Assembly (NCBI RefSeq): GCF_011769525.1
Contig: NZ_CP050440.1
Location: forward strand, 6,883,501 to 6,947,500
Length of the DNA stretch: 64,000 nt
Direction: 5' to 3'
Source of the DNA: Tolypothrix sp. PCC 7910
GTDB lineage: Bacteria; Cyanobacteriota; Cyanobacteriia; Cyanobacteriales; Nostocaceae
A program made the translations under genes and the position numbers. This document shows positions 7,727-16,606 of the stretch, one piece after another; the first letter of the stretch is position 1, and each line of letters begins with the position of its first letter. A model generated the notes under the pieces. It was not told the DNA's origin. It did not search any database and was given only the letters and a program-made list of their open reading frames with translations.

Positions 7727-8863
7727 ATGACAAGGAACGGTATCGGTATTCGCACGGCGCAAGTGCGTCCTGAACGGCTCACTGGTCAAATTCACGTCTA
7801 CGATGGTGCTGGGAAAGGGAAGTCCCAAGCAGCTTTAGGCGTGGTTTTGCGCTCGATTGGCTTGGGGATAAATACACCGAGCAATGCAAATCGTGTCTTA
7901 TTACTAAGATTCTTAAAGGGGCCAGAACGAGATTATGATGAGGACGGTGCAATTGCTGCATTGCAGCGCGGCTTTCCCCATTTAATAGATCAAGTACGAA
8001 CTGGGAGAGCAGAATATTTTGGGCCTGACGAAATTACTGCCTTTGACTGCGCCGAAGCAGCTAGAGGTTGGGATGTAGCCAAAGGTGCGATCGCCTCTGG
8101 TTTGTATTCTGTTGTAGTTCTAGATGAAATTAACCCGGTTCTAGATTTAGGTTTGCTGGAAGTTGATGAAGTTGTACGGACACTTAAGTCTAAACCCCAG
8201 GATTTAGAAATTATTGCTACTGGACGTGCTGCACCACAAAAGCTGCTAGATATTGCGGATTTACATTCCGAAATGAAGCCTCAACACCACCCCACAGCAG
8301 AAGCATTGCTGATTGAGGGGATTGAGATTTATACAGGTGCTGGCAAAGGTAAGTCTACCAGCGCTTTAGGTAAGGCATTACAAGCTATTGGTAGAGGAAT
8401 CAATCATCCTGGTTCTACCCGAGTGATGATTATGCAATGGCTCAAAGGTGGTAGCGGCTATACAGAAGACGCGGCGATCGCAGCCTTACAGCAATCATAT
8501 CCAGAGGTAGTGGATCACCAACGTTGTGGACGAGATGCGATCGTCTGGCGCAATTCTCGCCAAGAATTAGACTACGTAGAAGCCGAAAGAGGTTGGGAAA
8601 TTGCCAAAACTGCGATTGCTTCGGGATTGTATAAAACAATTATTTTGGATGAACTCAATCCCACCGTTGACTTAGAATTACTCCCCGTAGAACCAATTGT
8701 GCAAGCATTACTTCGCAAACCCCGTGATACGGAAGTAATTATCACCGGTCGCTGTCAAAATCAACCTTCATACTTTGATTTAGCCAGCGTTCACTCCGAA
8801 GTTTATTGTCACAAACACTATGCTAATCACGGCGTAGAACTAAAACGTGGCGTAGATTTTTAA
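7727..8863 (+). CDS. Tandem two-domain CobO/BtuR-like cobalamin adenosyltransferase family protein
   Basis: 378 aa with two complete copies of the BtuR/CobO fold. Copy 1 has a P-loop at residues 26-34 (GAGKGKSQA) and an LDEINPVLD strand near 132. Copy 2 has a P-loop at about 203-211 (GAGKGKSTS) and LDELNPTVD. The halves also share the blocks EDGAIAALQ/EDAAIAALQ, GWDVAKGAIASGLY/GWEIAKTAIASGLY and TGRAAPQ/TGRCQNQ. Family members transfer the adenosyl group of ATP to cob(I)alamin or corrinoid precursors. Bacterial CobO is usually single-domain at about 200 aa, so this is a fused duplication. Whether both halves are active cannot be told. CobT and CbiG-CobJ lie elsewhere in the window. Confidence 0.85.
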   Translation: MTRNGIGIRTAQVRPERLTGQIHVYDGAGKGKSQAALGVVLRSIGLGINTPSNANRVLLLRFLKGPERDYDEDGAIAALQRGFPHLIDQVRTGRAEYFGPDEITAFDCAEAARGWDVAKGAIASGLYSVVVLDEINPVLDLGLLEVDEVVRTLKSKPQDLEIIATGRAAPQKLLDIADLHSEMKPQHHPTAEALLIEGIEIYTGAGKGKSTSALGKALQAIGRGINHPGSTRVMIMQWLKGGSGYTEDAAIAALQQSYPEVVDHQRCGRDAIVWRNSRQELDYVEAERGWEIAKTAIASGLYKTIILDELNPTVDLELLPVEPIVQALLRKPRDTEVIITGRCQNQPSYFDLASVHSEVYCHKHYANHGVELKRGVDF

Positions 8864-8865
8864 AT

Positions 8866-8950
8866 TGGGTGTTTGGTGTTTGGTATTCGGTGTTTGTCAT
8901 TAGTTGTTCCCATTCCCCATTACCAATTACCGATTACCCATTACCCAATC
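8866..8950. repeat. Mixed heptamer repeats (TGTTTGG, ATTACC types)
   Basis: Imperfect head-to-tail heptamers run directly after the stop of the CobO-like gene and end in ATTACCC units. No gene or promoter is recognised in it. Confidence 0.8.
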
Positions 8951-9053
8951 TAACTGTGTCCTTTTATTACTAATTAATAAGTAATTCCTCTCAGGCTTTT
9001 TAACCATTTTTTCAAGTAGTTTTTATTATCCACTTATAAAAAATGGTTAAAAT

Positions 9054-9656
9054 ATGCTGTTTCGTAAATTACTTACTTTACCAGCTGTTCTAGCTGTTTT
9101 AAGCAGTACATTTCCGGCTTTTGCTATTCCATCAGAAGTATTTATTTCTGAATTACCAGAAATTCAGCAAAGCTTACCACCAGGGTATGCAATGCGTTTA
9201 CCCGAACAAATTCGCCTAGGAGATGGTAGCGAGCGCGATTTGCTCAGTAAGCTAACTGTCAAAGTTTTTTCTAGCAATTCGCCTCGCAGTATAATTGTGG
9301 GTTTGTTCAGTTGTGAAATTACTGATACGCCTTGTTTGGTAGGCAGTTTTAGCGTTGATAGCCCGAATTCTGTAACTGCAATCAAAGAATTTTATAAACA
9401 TAGACACACAGGTAAGCCAGTTTCTTTAGGAAAAAATATTCAAGGGTATTTATTAGAAGGAAATCAGCAAAACCCACCACAACCTTTTTCTTCATTGATG
9501 TGGCAGCAAGATGCATTAGTCCACACAGTTTCGTTCCCTGTTAAAGAACGGCAAAATATTCTTTGGATGGGTTATTCTATGGTGCATCAGCCACCTGTTC
9601 GCCGCAACTACGCAAAGTTGAAAAGACCAAGTCCAGTATACTCGGCTGAGAAGTAA
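9054..9656 (+). CDS. Secreted hypothetical protein
   Basis: 200 aa with a clear signal peptide: FRK, a hydrophobic core (LLTLPAVLAVLSS) and an AFA cleavage site near residue 24. The mature part has two cysteines about nine residues apart (LFSCEITDTPCLVG) and a basic C-terminus (RRNYAKLKRPS). I do not recognise the family. It is probably periplasmic. A perfect hairpin (9708-9740) lies 52 bp after the stop and may end its transcript. Confidence 0.7.
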   Translation: MLFRKLLTLPAVLAVLSSTFPAFAIPSEVFISELPEIQQSLPPGYAMRLPEQIRLGDGSERDLLSKLTVKVFSSNSPRSIIVGLFSCEITDTPCLVGSFSVDSPNSVTAIKEFYKHRHTGKPVSLGKNIQGYLLEGNQQNPPQPFSSLMWQQDALVHTVSFPVKERQNILWMGYSMVHQPPVRRNYAKLKRPSPVYSAEK

Positions 9657-9707
9657 AACAGAATAATTTGTAATTCGTAATTACAAAATTGTTGTTAGGG
9701 ATAACCC

Positions 9708-9740
9708 AGATCCCCGACTTTTTGAAAAAGTCGGGGATCT
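9708..9740. repeat. Perfect long hairpin, dispersed AGATCCCCGACTTTT palindrome
   Basis: Fifteen bases (9708-9722) pair perfectly with 9726-9740, leaving a three-base loop. Palindromes with this GATCCCCGACTT core are common dispersed elements in cyanobacteria. It could act as a bidirectional terminator, though the T run is inside the stem. Confidence 0.85.
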
Positions 9741-9844
9741 AAATCTTACTAAAGTATGTGATATTTCAACCTATCTTGGCTTGAATCGAGGCGTAAAAAT
9801 AGTTTAGGCTGAAATTGTCTACCTATTTTTTCCCAAGGTGAACA

Positions 9845-9955
9845 ATGCCAGAGCCAGAGAAGAACATTATAAAAATCGAGCCCAGCACTCTAGTTTTGAT
9901 TATCTCTGTTTTAATTCTTTTACCCCTTTTATTAGCTGGCTTTCTATCTCAGTAA
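9845..9955 (+). CDS. 36-residue single-span membrane peptide
   Basis: ATG at 9845 is preceded by AAGGTG with good spacing (9835-9840). The frame encodes a polar charged start (MPEPEKNIIKIEPS) and one membrane helix (TLVLIISVLILLPLLLAGFL), then stops. The charged-head/one-helix form resembles the small subunits of photosynthetic and respiratory complexes, but it does not match one I can name (it does not look like PetM, Psb30 or PsaX). The coding call rests on the ribosome site, the start and the clean helix. Confidence 0.55.
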   Translation: MPEPEKNIIKIEPSTLVLIISVLILLPLLLAGFLSQ

Positions 9956-10319
9956 GCTTGAGAGCAACTCAGATTCCTCAACAGAACTATTTACCCATGT
10001 TAGAGGCATTTTAAGAGCGCGATCGCGCTTTACAATCTATAGCAATTATTCAGCATTCGCTAAAAATTCATAATTTTTTGGCTAGGAAATTCCTAGCCTC
10101 TATAGATTTTTGTAATTATTACCAATTTCACAACTCAAATTAAGAGTAGGTTATTTCGGTAAAAAATCAGATTCCTCTATTAAGCAAGCTCTGCAAAAAG
10201 ACAATTTATCTAAATTGCTGAAGCTGATAATTTAAAGCTTTCGTGGAAATTTTGTTACGTTTTTTGTGCTCATGGGTTATCGCTAATTCGGATTTTCAGT
10301 ATATATCTTTGTATATATC

Positions 10320-10325
10320 TATAAT
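10320..10325 (+). promoter_or_regulatory. TATAAT hexamer, likely -10 element for the KGG stress gene
   Basis: A perfect TATAAT sits about 155 bp before the KGG start. No good -35 is found 17 bp upstream, which would fit an alternative (group 2) sigma factor or an activator-dependent promoter. This is inferred from the single hexamer. Confidence 0.35.
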
Positions 10326-10361
10326 GATGCTGTAACCGTAAATCTTTCTCCCTAAGGAGAC

Positions 10362-10388
10362 ATGAATACAACTCAATTTGGTAGCTAA
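10362..10388 (+). other. Possible 8-codon leader peptide (upstream ORF)
   Basis: AAGGAG (10354-10359) precedes an ATG that opens an eight-codon frame reading MNTTQFGS and then stops at TAA. A ribosome site this strong is unusual by chance, so it could be a translated leader in the KGG transcript. There is no direct evidence for translation. Confidence 0.3.
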
Positions 10389-10480
10389 CTTAAGGAAGTG
10401 ATTATTTGACATGAGGAACCGAATCCGGTTTCCACTTGCTACAAAGTCAAAAGCTTTAGTTAGTTAAAAGGAGTTTTCAA

Positions 10481-10822
10481 ATGTCAGACACCAGTAAGCG
10501 CGGTTTTGCTTCTATGGATGAAGATAAGCAACGCGAAATTGCTAGTAAAGGCGGACACGCTGCTCATGAAAAAGGTACAGCACATGAGTTTACCTCTGAG
10601 GAAGCCCGTGAAGCTGGACGCAAGGGTGGTGAAGCTGTAAGCCAAGACAGAGAACACATGGCTGAAATTGGCAGCAAAGGTGGCAAGAGTTCCCACAGAG
10701 GCAGCAGCAAATCCAATAATGATAATAATGATGAGGACGATAACGAAGAAGGCAAAGGCACTCAGGGTGGTACCCGAGAGCAACATTCTCAAGCTGGAAA
10801 GCAAAGCCACAAGAATAAATAG
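10481..10822 (+). CDS. KGG-repeat general stress protein
   Basis: 113 aa, very hydrophilic, with stress-induced KGG motifs: KRGFASMDEDKQREIASKGG, EAREAGRKGGEAVS and MAEIGSKGGKSSHRG, a degenerate GTREQHSQAGKQSH, and an Asn/Asp/Glu-rich linker (about residues 80-95). These motifs are found in YciG/GsiB-type proteins induced by starvation, acid or desiccation. AAAGGAG is well placed before the ATG. The long leader suggests regulated expression. An open frame on the opposite strand is a shadow of the repeat composition. Confidence 0.85.
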   Translation: MSDTSKRGFASMDEDKQREIASKGGHAAHEKGTAHEFTSEEAREAGRKGGEAVSQDREHMAEIGSKGGKSSHRGSSKSNNDNNDEDDNEEGKGTQGGTREQHSQAGKQSHKNK

Positions 10823-10969
10823 AGGTTAATAGGGATTGGGAACTAGGTACTGGGTACTGGGTATTGGGAACACTTAATTTTCATGCATTCGTTGTGTGAT
10901 TGATCACATCAGAGGCTAGCTTGAAAAAGTTATGAGTACTGGGTAAAAAAACTACTTAGTAGTTCCTCA

Positions 10970-11010
10970 TCCCTAATCCCTAGTCCCTAATCCCTAATCC
11001 CTAATCCCTA
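10970..11010. repeat. Heptamer repeat (TCCCTAA) supplying the aminotransferase stop codon
   Basis: Nearly six TCCCTAA/TCCCTAG heptamers. The last bases (11008-11010) are the stop codon of the minus-strand aminotransferase gene, so the array abuts, and slightly enters, that gene. Confidence 0.9.
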
Positions 11011-12156
11011 TTTAGGTAATACCTGGCGCAGTGCGTCTAAAAGTCTATCAACACTTTCTTTACGGCTATTAAAGCCCATTAGTCCAACGCGCCAAACTTT
11101 ACCAGCTAGTTCGCCAAGACCACCGCCAATTTCAATGTTATGTTCATCAAGTAACTTACGGGCAATGGCTTTGCCATCTACCCCTTCAGGAATGCGGACA
11201 GTGGTTAGTGTTGGAAGACGATATTCTCGCTCTACGTGCATACTTAATCCAATATCTTCCAAACTATCCCAGAGATACTCTACATTTTTTTGATGACGTT
11301 GCCAGCAGTTTGCTAGTCCTTCCTCCGCCACTAAACGCAGTGCTTCTCGTAGGGCATAATACAAATTAATGGGCGCTGTATGGTGATATGTGCGTTCATT
11401 TCCCCAGTATTTACTGAGCAAGTTCATATCTAAATACCAGTTAGCAACCTTGTTGGGTCTCTTTTGCAATTTCTCTACAGCACGGGGACTCATGGTAAAG
11501 GGTGAAGCACCCGGAGGACAACCCAAGCCTTTTTGACTACAGCTATAAGCGAGGTCAACTCCCCAATTATCTAAAAAGATGGGCACTCCACCCAAGCTTG
11601 TAACGGTATCCACTAGTAGCAGCGTGCCAAATTCACGACATAAATCACCAACTCCCTCCAAAGGCTGACGCGCACCTGTGGAAGTTTCAGCATGAACTAA
11701 GGCGAGAATTGCTGGGCGATGTGTTTCCAGTGCAGTGCGGATTTCATCTAAATTGAAGACTTGTCCCCAAGGTTTGGTAATAGTGCGGACATCTGCGCCA
11801 TATCTCCCCGCCATATCGACAAGGCGATTGCCAAAATATCCCGCTACACCAATTAACACTACATCGCCAGGTTCTGTAACATTGGCGATGGTTGCTTCCA
11901 TTGCGGCTGTTCCGGTACCGCTAACTGCAATTGTTAGGGGGTTTTCTGTCTGCCATACGTAGCGTAGTAATGACTGAATCTCATCCATCAAAGCCAGAAA
12001 AGCGGGATCGAGATGTCCAACTGGTGAGGTATTCATTGCCTGAAGAACGGCTGGATGAGCATTGGAAGGCCCCGGCCCCAATAGTAGACGATTTGGTGTT
12101 GCTAAAGGTGCAAGTTGTAACCTCTGATTATCGTTGATTGATACGGTATGCGTCAT
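11008..12156 (-). CDS. AGXT-type class V aminotransferase (alanine/serine-glyoxylate aminotransferase)
   Basis: 382 aa PLP enzyme. The N-terminus has the substrate-loop motif LLLGPGPSNAHP. VSGTGTAAMEA (about residues 78-88) contacts the cofactor phosphate, VDTVTSLGG (182-190) carries the ring-binding aspartate, and Lys209 in SCSQKGLGCPPG is the Schiff-base lysine. This is the alanine-glyoxylate / serine-glyoxylate aminotransferase family, which removes glyoxylate made in photorespiration. Length and motifs are complete. The amino-donor preference cannot be read from sequence. It is a single gene, with the next gene on the opposite strand. Confidence 0.9.
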   Translation of the reverse strand: MTHTVSINDNQRLQLAPLATPNRLLLGPGPSNAHPAVLQAMNTSPVGHLDPAFLALMDEIQSLLRYVWQTENPLTIAVSGTGTAAMEATIANVTEPGDVVLIGVAGYFGNRLVDMAGRYGADVRTITKPWGQVFNLDEIRTALETHRPAILALVHAETSTGARQPLEGVGDLCREFGTLLLVDTVTSLGGVPIFLDNWGVDLAYSCSQKGLGCPPGASPFTMSPRAVEKLQKRPNKVANWYLDMNLLSKYWGNERTYHHTAPINLYYALREALRLVAEEGLANCWQRHQKNVEYLWDSLEDIGLSMHVEREYRLPTLTTVRIPEGVDGKAIARKLLDEHNIEIGGGLGELAGKVWRVGLMGFNSRKESVDRLLDALRQVLPK

Positions 12157-12392
12157 GATTTTTTTTAGCTATGCGGTACTTACCGCATCATAGAGCGATC
12201 GCATCACCGTTGTTTGAGTGAGTCCGAGGATTCTTAATTTTGCTTATCAATGAGTGCTGAAGTGATATACAGCATACTTTTACAAGCATCAAAAGCAAGA
12301 TATTTCAAAGATAATTACCAATTTAGATAACGTTGCCCCCGGTATTATGGTCTTGATGGCAGTTCTCCCACTTTCTTTTTTAAACTCCAAGA

Positions 12393-13043
12393 ATGGCACC
12401 ACAAGACGCAAGGCAAGAAGCACCCGCAACCCAGCGCAACCGCGAACCGATTTTAGAAGTACTTTTACAAGTATTACCTGCGAGTGGCACGATATTAGAA
12501 ATAGCTTCTGGAACTGGCGAACATTCAGTATTTTTTGCTCCCAAACTCAGCCCACGCCAGTGGCTACCCACAGATGTCAACCCGCAATCACTCGCCAGCA
12601 TTAGCGCCTGGATTGAACACTGCGGCTGTGATAATATTTACACACCGCAAACGCTGGATGTAAGAGAAGCAGTTTGGCCAGTAGAAACGGGAGAGGTAAG
12701 CGAGTGGCTTCAGAGTTCACCAATTGCTGCCATTGTTAACATTAATATGATTCACATTTCACCTTGGTCAGCTTGTCTGGGGTTAATGGCAGGAGCAAAT
12801 CGCATCCTTAAACCAGCAGGTGTCTTGTATTTATACGGCCCATTTAAACGAGGTGGAGAACATACAGCACCGAGTAATGCTGCTTTTGACGAATATTTAC
12901 GTGCCCAAAACCCCGAGTGGGGTGTACGTAACTTAGAAGATGTAATTGCAGTAGCTAATGCAGAAAATTTCGTTTTAAAGCAGATTTACCAAATGCCCGC
13001 AAATAATCTTTCCGTGGTATTTGAACGCTCTGCTAATGAATAA
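12393..13043 (+). CDS. DUF938 family SAM-dependent methyltransferase-like protein
   Basis: 216 aa. It starts with the DUF938 signature region (A..T.RNREPILEVLLQVLP) followed by a Rossmann methyltransferase motif I (ILEIASGTGEHSVFFA, about residues 33-48), the acidic strand LPTDVNP, and NINMIHISPW, a conserved block of this family. The C-terminus has FKRGGEHTAPSNAAFDEYL. The substrate is unknown for the family. It is divergently arranged from the aminotransferase, with 236 bp between the two starts. Confidence 0.85.
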   Translation: MAPQDARQEAPATQRNREPILEVLLQVLPASGTILEIASGTGEHSVFFAPKLSPRQWLPTDVNPQSLASISAWIEHCGCDNIYTPQTLDVREAVWPVETGEVSEWLQSSPIAAIVNINMIHISPWSACLGLMAGANRILKPAGVLYLYGPFKRGGEHTAPSNAAFDEYLRAQNPEWGVRNLEDVIAVANAENFVLKQIYQMPANNLSVVFERSANE

Positions 13044-13159
13044 ATTATTCTTGGAGATAATCATTAATCATTTCCACAAAAGAGACTGATAAAAGTGTTT
13101 TTAATTAAGTAATTCCAGGAAATAAATTATCCAATTGACTCAGATAGTATTTGTAGTAG

Positions 13160-14053
13160 TCAATGATATTCTATATAAGCAACATACTCATTTTTCCTAC
13201 CTGCAAGCTGAGTAATACTTAACATTCCTTGTTTGGGCTGACCTTGATTATCTTTAAAATTCCAAGTATTCCAAATACCCGTTTTAGTTTGTTTGCTATC
13301 TTGTCGTTTCCAACCAAACTTTTCAATCTGAGCAGCATAATTATTCATTAATGCTTGAGCATCAAGTTTAGTATTTAATACAGCATAAGAATTAGCAGTT
13401 GTTTTTAAATTCATGCCAAAGACTCCGCTAATTTCCACCTCGGATGGCGAGACTAAAGCTGGAAGTTGCACTTTTTCAATAGGTTTACTAACTGAGCACT
13501 GGAATTCAGATGAACTTGTAGATGGGGAAAGTTCTAGTTTTAGACGTACTTCTGGACGTATTTCCGTAGTAGAGAAGAATTTGTTGGCTGGTTCAACACT
13601 TAAAATTGCCTTATGCGAGATAGAGCAATATGTCATGTCTTCATTTGTCGAATTGTCATCCAAAATAGAGTTTGAAACTACAAACCCTGACTTTTGATTT
13701 GATGAATCGTCCTGTTTTTGTATTTGCCAGCCAGAGTTAAGTAGCTGTTGCTCGTAAAAAGTTTTAGCTTGTTCTGGTGGTTGCACTACATCCAGAATTA
13801 TTTCAAAGCTCTCTGCTGAATGGGCAATACTACCAACAATTTTTGCTTTTTCAGGTAATGGTAAATTTACAGGTAATTGTTTTGGTAGTTGCCCTGGTAT
13901 TAACTGAAATTCAGGAAATCCTAGCCAACGCTGCAACAGATATTGTAATGCTTTTGATTCTCCTTCCAATGTTGGTACTGCGGCAACTGTTGTTAATACT
14001 AAGACAGCATTGCTGACTGGTGTCAAATAACGTAAAAATCTTTTCCAATACAT
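13160..14053 (-). CDS. Hypothetical envelope-anchored protein
   Basis: 297 aa from the ATG at 14053; the open frame extends to a GTG at 14080. The N-terminus (YWKRFLRYLTPVSNAVLVLTTVAAVPT) looks like an uncleaved anchor or a signal peptide. Two similar-looking modules of the form 'expand - Y/L - QLLNSGWQIQKQD' and 'MNNYAAQIEKFGWKRQD' each end in a Trp-containing turn, suggesting a repeated alpha/beta unit. I do not recognise the family. No operon partner is evident. Confidence 0.6.
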   Translation of the reverse strand: MYWKRFLRYLTPVSNAVLVLTTVAAVPTLEGESKALQYLLQRWLGFPEFQLIPGQLPKQLPVNLPLPEKAKIVGSIAHSAESFEIILDVVQPPEQAKTFYEQQLLNSGWQIQKQDDSSNQKSGFVVSNSILDDNSTNEDMTYCSISHKAILSVEPANKFFSTTEIRPEVRLKLELSPSTSSSEFQCSVSKPIEKVQLPALVSPSEVEISGVFGMNLKTTANSYAVLNTKLDAQALMNNYAAQIEKFGWKRQDSKQTKTGIWNTWNFKDNQGQPKQGMLSITQLAGRKNEYVAYIEYH

Positions 14054-14366
14054 GAGCCATTTCCATGTTAAGTCACACACAAAATTTAGAATATCAACCA
14101 GTGATTTAAGCTAACTTTTAAGGGTTATCAAGAAGTTAATTGATTATTCCGTCGCTTAAAGTAAAGTAATGAAATTTTGTAATTTTTGACCAATTAAAAA
14201 GTACTAAAAAGTATTATTTAATACAATCATAAGTCTTTTGCATTACCCGCAATTTCTTTATTTGTTTTAACTAATCTTAATATTCCATCTTAGGTGTCTT
14301 GCTTATGGGCAATTAATTCTTTTAGAGTGATTACAGCTTTAAATTACAAAATTTCACAAGATAATT

Positions 14367-14762
14367 ATGGTTTTTGCAGGTAAAAGACCTAATAACTTAG
14401 GGGTTAATAACGGGAAACTAGCATCTTGTCCCAATAGCCCTAACTGTGTATCTAGCCAAAGTACAGATGCAGTTCACCAAATTGCGCCTCTGACTTTTAC
14501 ATCAACGCCAGAAGAAGCGATCGCCAATCTTAAAAGTATCATTGAGTCTTTACCCAGAACTCAGATCGTTACTGAAAGTCCTGATTACCTATATGCAGAA
14601 TTTAAAAGTGCCTTATTAGGATTCGTGGATGATGTCGAATTTTATCTTGATCGCAACGCAAATGTCATTCAGGTGCGTTCAGCTTCCCGTTTGGGTCAAA
14701 GCGATTTAGGTGTAAATCGTCAACGCATAGAGACTATTCGCGCCAAGTTCAACGAAGCTTAA
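14367..14762 (+). CDS. DUF1499 family protein
   Basis: 131 aa. The family signature CPNSPNCVSSQS opens the protein (about residues 21-32). It is followed by PLTF, LYAEFKSALLGFVDDVEFYL and IQVRSASRLGQSDLGVNRQRI, all typical DUF1499 blocks. There is no signal peptide from this start. The function is unknown; the family is common in photosynthetic organisms. Confidence 0.88.
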   Translation: MVFAGKRPNNLGVNNGKLASCPNSPNCVSSQSTDAVHQIAPLTFTSTPEEAIANLKSIIESLPRTQIVTESPDYLYAEFKSALLGFVDDVEFYLDRNANVIQVRSASRLGQSDLGVNRQRIETIRAKFNEA

Positions 14763-14785
14763 ATGAGCGTAAGGGGGCGGGGTAG

Positions 14786-14805
14786 AGACGCGATTAATCG
14801 CGTCT
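14786..14805. repeat. 20-bp perfect palindrome, copy 1
   Basis: AGACGCGATTAATCGCGTCT is a perfect palindrome 23 bp after the DUF1499 gene. An identical copy lies at 44854-44873. It is probably a dispersed palindromic repeat, possibly a transcription stop. Confidence 0.9.
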
Positions 14806-14971
14806 TTACAAGCACGGGGAGGAATTCCCATTACCCACTAAGTAAGTCGGTGGAAATAAACCAAACTATGTTTAGAAAGGTAATTAGGTTTGAAATCCTT
14901 ACCAATGACCAATGACTAAGAACAAATGACAGCCTCAGCCAGTTATCTTTAATTTCGCTGACCTACTTACC

Positions 14972-16567
14972 CTAATTCATCCCCAGCGCTTTTCGTAATA
15001 ACATTTGGTCTTCTAACTTTGCTTCAAAACGTCCATTTTCAATATCACGAATCCAACTTTGACTTTTACCTGTTAGCCTTGCTAAGTCTCGTTGGCTTAA
15101 CCCTAGCCTTTTTCTAGCTTCAAGAATATATTCAACAGAAAGATTTATTTGTGGTTTGAATTTTGTTTTGCGGCTGCTAGTTCGCTGCTTCTTCTTAGAC
15201 TTCGCCAGTTGTTTTTTCCACTCTGATGGAACTTCAAAATATAAGATGCGGGCATTCATCAATCGATTCCACTTACCACGAGGAGCTGCATCGGTTAATC
15301 GCGTACCGTTACTACCATCATCAATCCAGAAGTCCAATGCTGCGTCTGCGTCTTCGGGGATATCAACTAACTTTGCCCATAAAGGTTGAATTTCTAATGG
15401 GTAAGTAACGGGATCGAATATAGGTTTGAGTCCATGATAATTAAGTACTTCTAAATCGCTTTCAAATATTCTTAAGAGGCGTTGGCGGTTCTCTGGGTGT
15501 CCAGAGACTTGGCTCAGTTTTCGCTCGCCATAAGCAACTCTCATGAGAGTGGGGATGGTAATGCGCTGTTCTCTACCTATTTTGGTTTTAAATAATAACC
15601 ACAGCATCATCCGTGCTGCACCTTCATGCTGTTGCCAAATGCTCATGACTACATTTAGTAAAGCTTTAGGTAAGGTACCGTATTGATAGAAAGCAGTACG
15701 CTCTTTGCAACCTTGGCGATTGAGAAAATACTCTGCCCATTGACCAGCTTTAATGGTAAAAGTTAACCCAACTAGATGTTTGCATCCTAAATCGTCTTCT
15801 TGAAAGTGGTGTTGGATGTCTAATAAATGCCACAAGCGGCTTTTTTCTAGGTATACCCCTGGAATCTTTCCTTTTGTGGGTAAATCAATAGAGGCGATCA
15901 GTTTACAGGGTTGTTGAGCAAGTTCTTTAATTAGGGCTAGCTTGGTAGTTTTGTTCAAGTCTTTGCGCTTGTCTAGCCCTAAATAGTCTTCAATCTGTCT
16001 GTCGTTGATGATAAACTCTTCTTCCCAAGGCCGATCTAGGTTAGTGGCGTGAGCTGCATAGATTAAGTGCAGACAAGCAGATCTAATATCAAATGCCTCG
16101 ATCGCAGATAAAGCCTCGGCACCTTTGAGTACGCTTTCTGACTCGGAATTTACACTATCCGTCACTCGGAATGCGATCGCACCTTTACCACCATTAATTT
16201 GCCGTTGATAATATAACTCTCCATCCACATCAACTTGCCAGGGAAGCGATTGGCGTTGAGCTAAAACGTTGCATAGTTCCCAAATGACGATTGCTGAGGC
16301 AAAAGGATGTCCTTTCCCATCGGAAAATAGCTTCTGAGTTGCAACGCTATTAACATCAACCTTGCATCTACCCTTTTTTGCTTGATAAGGCACTGGAGAA
16401 TTGACAGGGCAATAAAGGACACACTGGGGTGTCATATAACCTTCGCAATCATTACACAAACTAGGGTTTATCCAGTAGTCACCATCGATAACATGGATTG
16501 CACCTTTAGGACACTGAGGAAGGCATTTGTCACACTGAATACAGCGCTTAGTAATGGCGTAGGGCAT
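14972..16567 (-). CDS. patB: PatB/CnfR, ferredoxin-domain transcriptional activator of heterocyst nitrogen fixation
   Basis: 531 aa. The N-terminus is a double 4Fe-4S ferredoxin domain: C9-x2-C12-x2-C15-x3-C19-P, then C38-x2-C41-x7-C49-x3-C53-P. The C-terminus (about 483-531) is an XRE-type helix-turn-helix (LGLSQRDLARLTGKSQSWIR). This pairing and length match PatB/CnfR of Anabaena, an oxygen-sensitive activator needed for nif gene expression and proper heterocyst function. The middle (about 60-470) has no recognised domain. It is divergent from the cox2 operon with 1465 bp between; the same neighbourhood is known in Anabaena PCC 7120. A 23-bp palindrome lies 40 bp before the start. Confidence 0.9.
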   Translation of the reverse strand: MPYAITKRCIQCDKCLPQCPKGAIHVIDGDYWINPSLCNDCEGYMTPQCVLYCPVNSPVPYQAKKGRCKVDVNSVATQKLFSDGKGHPFASAIVIWELCNVLAQRQSLPWQVDVDGELYYQRQINGGKGAIAFRVTDSVNSESESVLKGAEALSAIEAFDIRSACLHLIYAAHATNLDRPWEEEFIINDRQIEDYLGLDKRKDLNKTTKLALIKELAQQPCKLIASIDLPTKGKIPGVYLEKSRLWHLLDIQHHFQEDDLGCKHLVGLTFTIKAGQWAEYFLNRQGCKERTAFYQYGTLPKALLNVVMSIWQQHEGAARMMLWLLFKTKIGREQRITIPTLMRVAYGERKLSQVSGHPENRQRLLRIFESDLEVLNYHGLKPIFDPVTYPLEIQPLWAKLVDIPEDADAALDFWIDDGSNGTRLTDAAPRGKWNRLMNARILYFEVPSEWKKQLAKSKKKQRTSSRKTKFKPQINLSVEYILEARKRLGLSQRDLARLTGKSQSWIRDIENGRFEAKLEDQMLLRKALGMN

Positions 16568-16606
16568 AGTATTGTAAGAGTGATTTTTAAATTGAAATGC
16601 TAAATA

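Larger units (their letters stand above)
9956..10480. other. Intergenic region with a leader for the KGG gene
   Basis: The first half has a small perfect hairpin (GGCTAGGAA A TTCCTAGCC, 10080-10098) and no gene. The second half holds a TATAAT hexamer (10320-10325), an 8-codon upstream frame with a strong ribosome site (10362-10388), and an imperfect GGAACCG...CGGTTTCC stem at 10414-10433. AAAGGAG lies just before the KGG gene. Confidence 0.6.

Noticed and set aside
7550-7828. 92-codon minus-strand frame upstream of the CobO-like gene
   Set aside because: Most of it is translation of CCCCATG/CCCAATG heptamers, and it overlaps the real gene start.
10484-10810. Two minus-strand frames opposite the KGG gene
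   Set aside because: They arise from the biased codon content of the hydrophilic KGG gene; hydrophobic runs of Leu/Ser are typical shadows.
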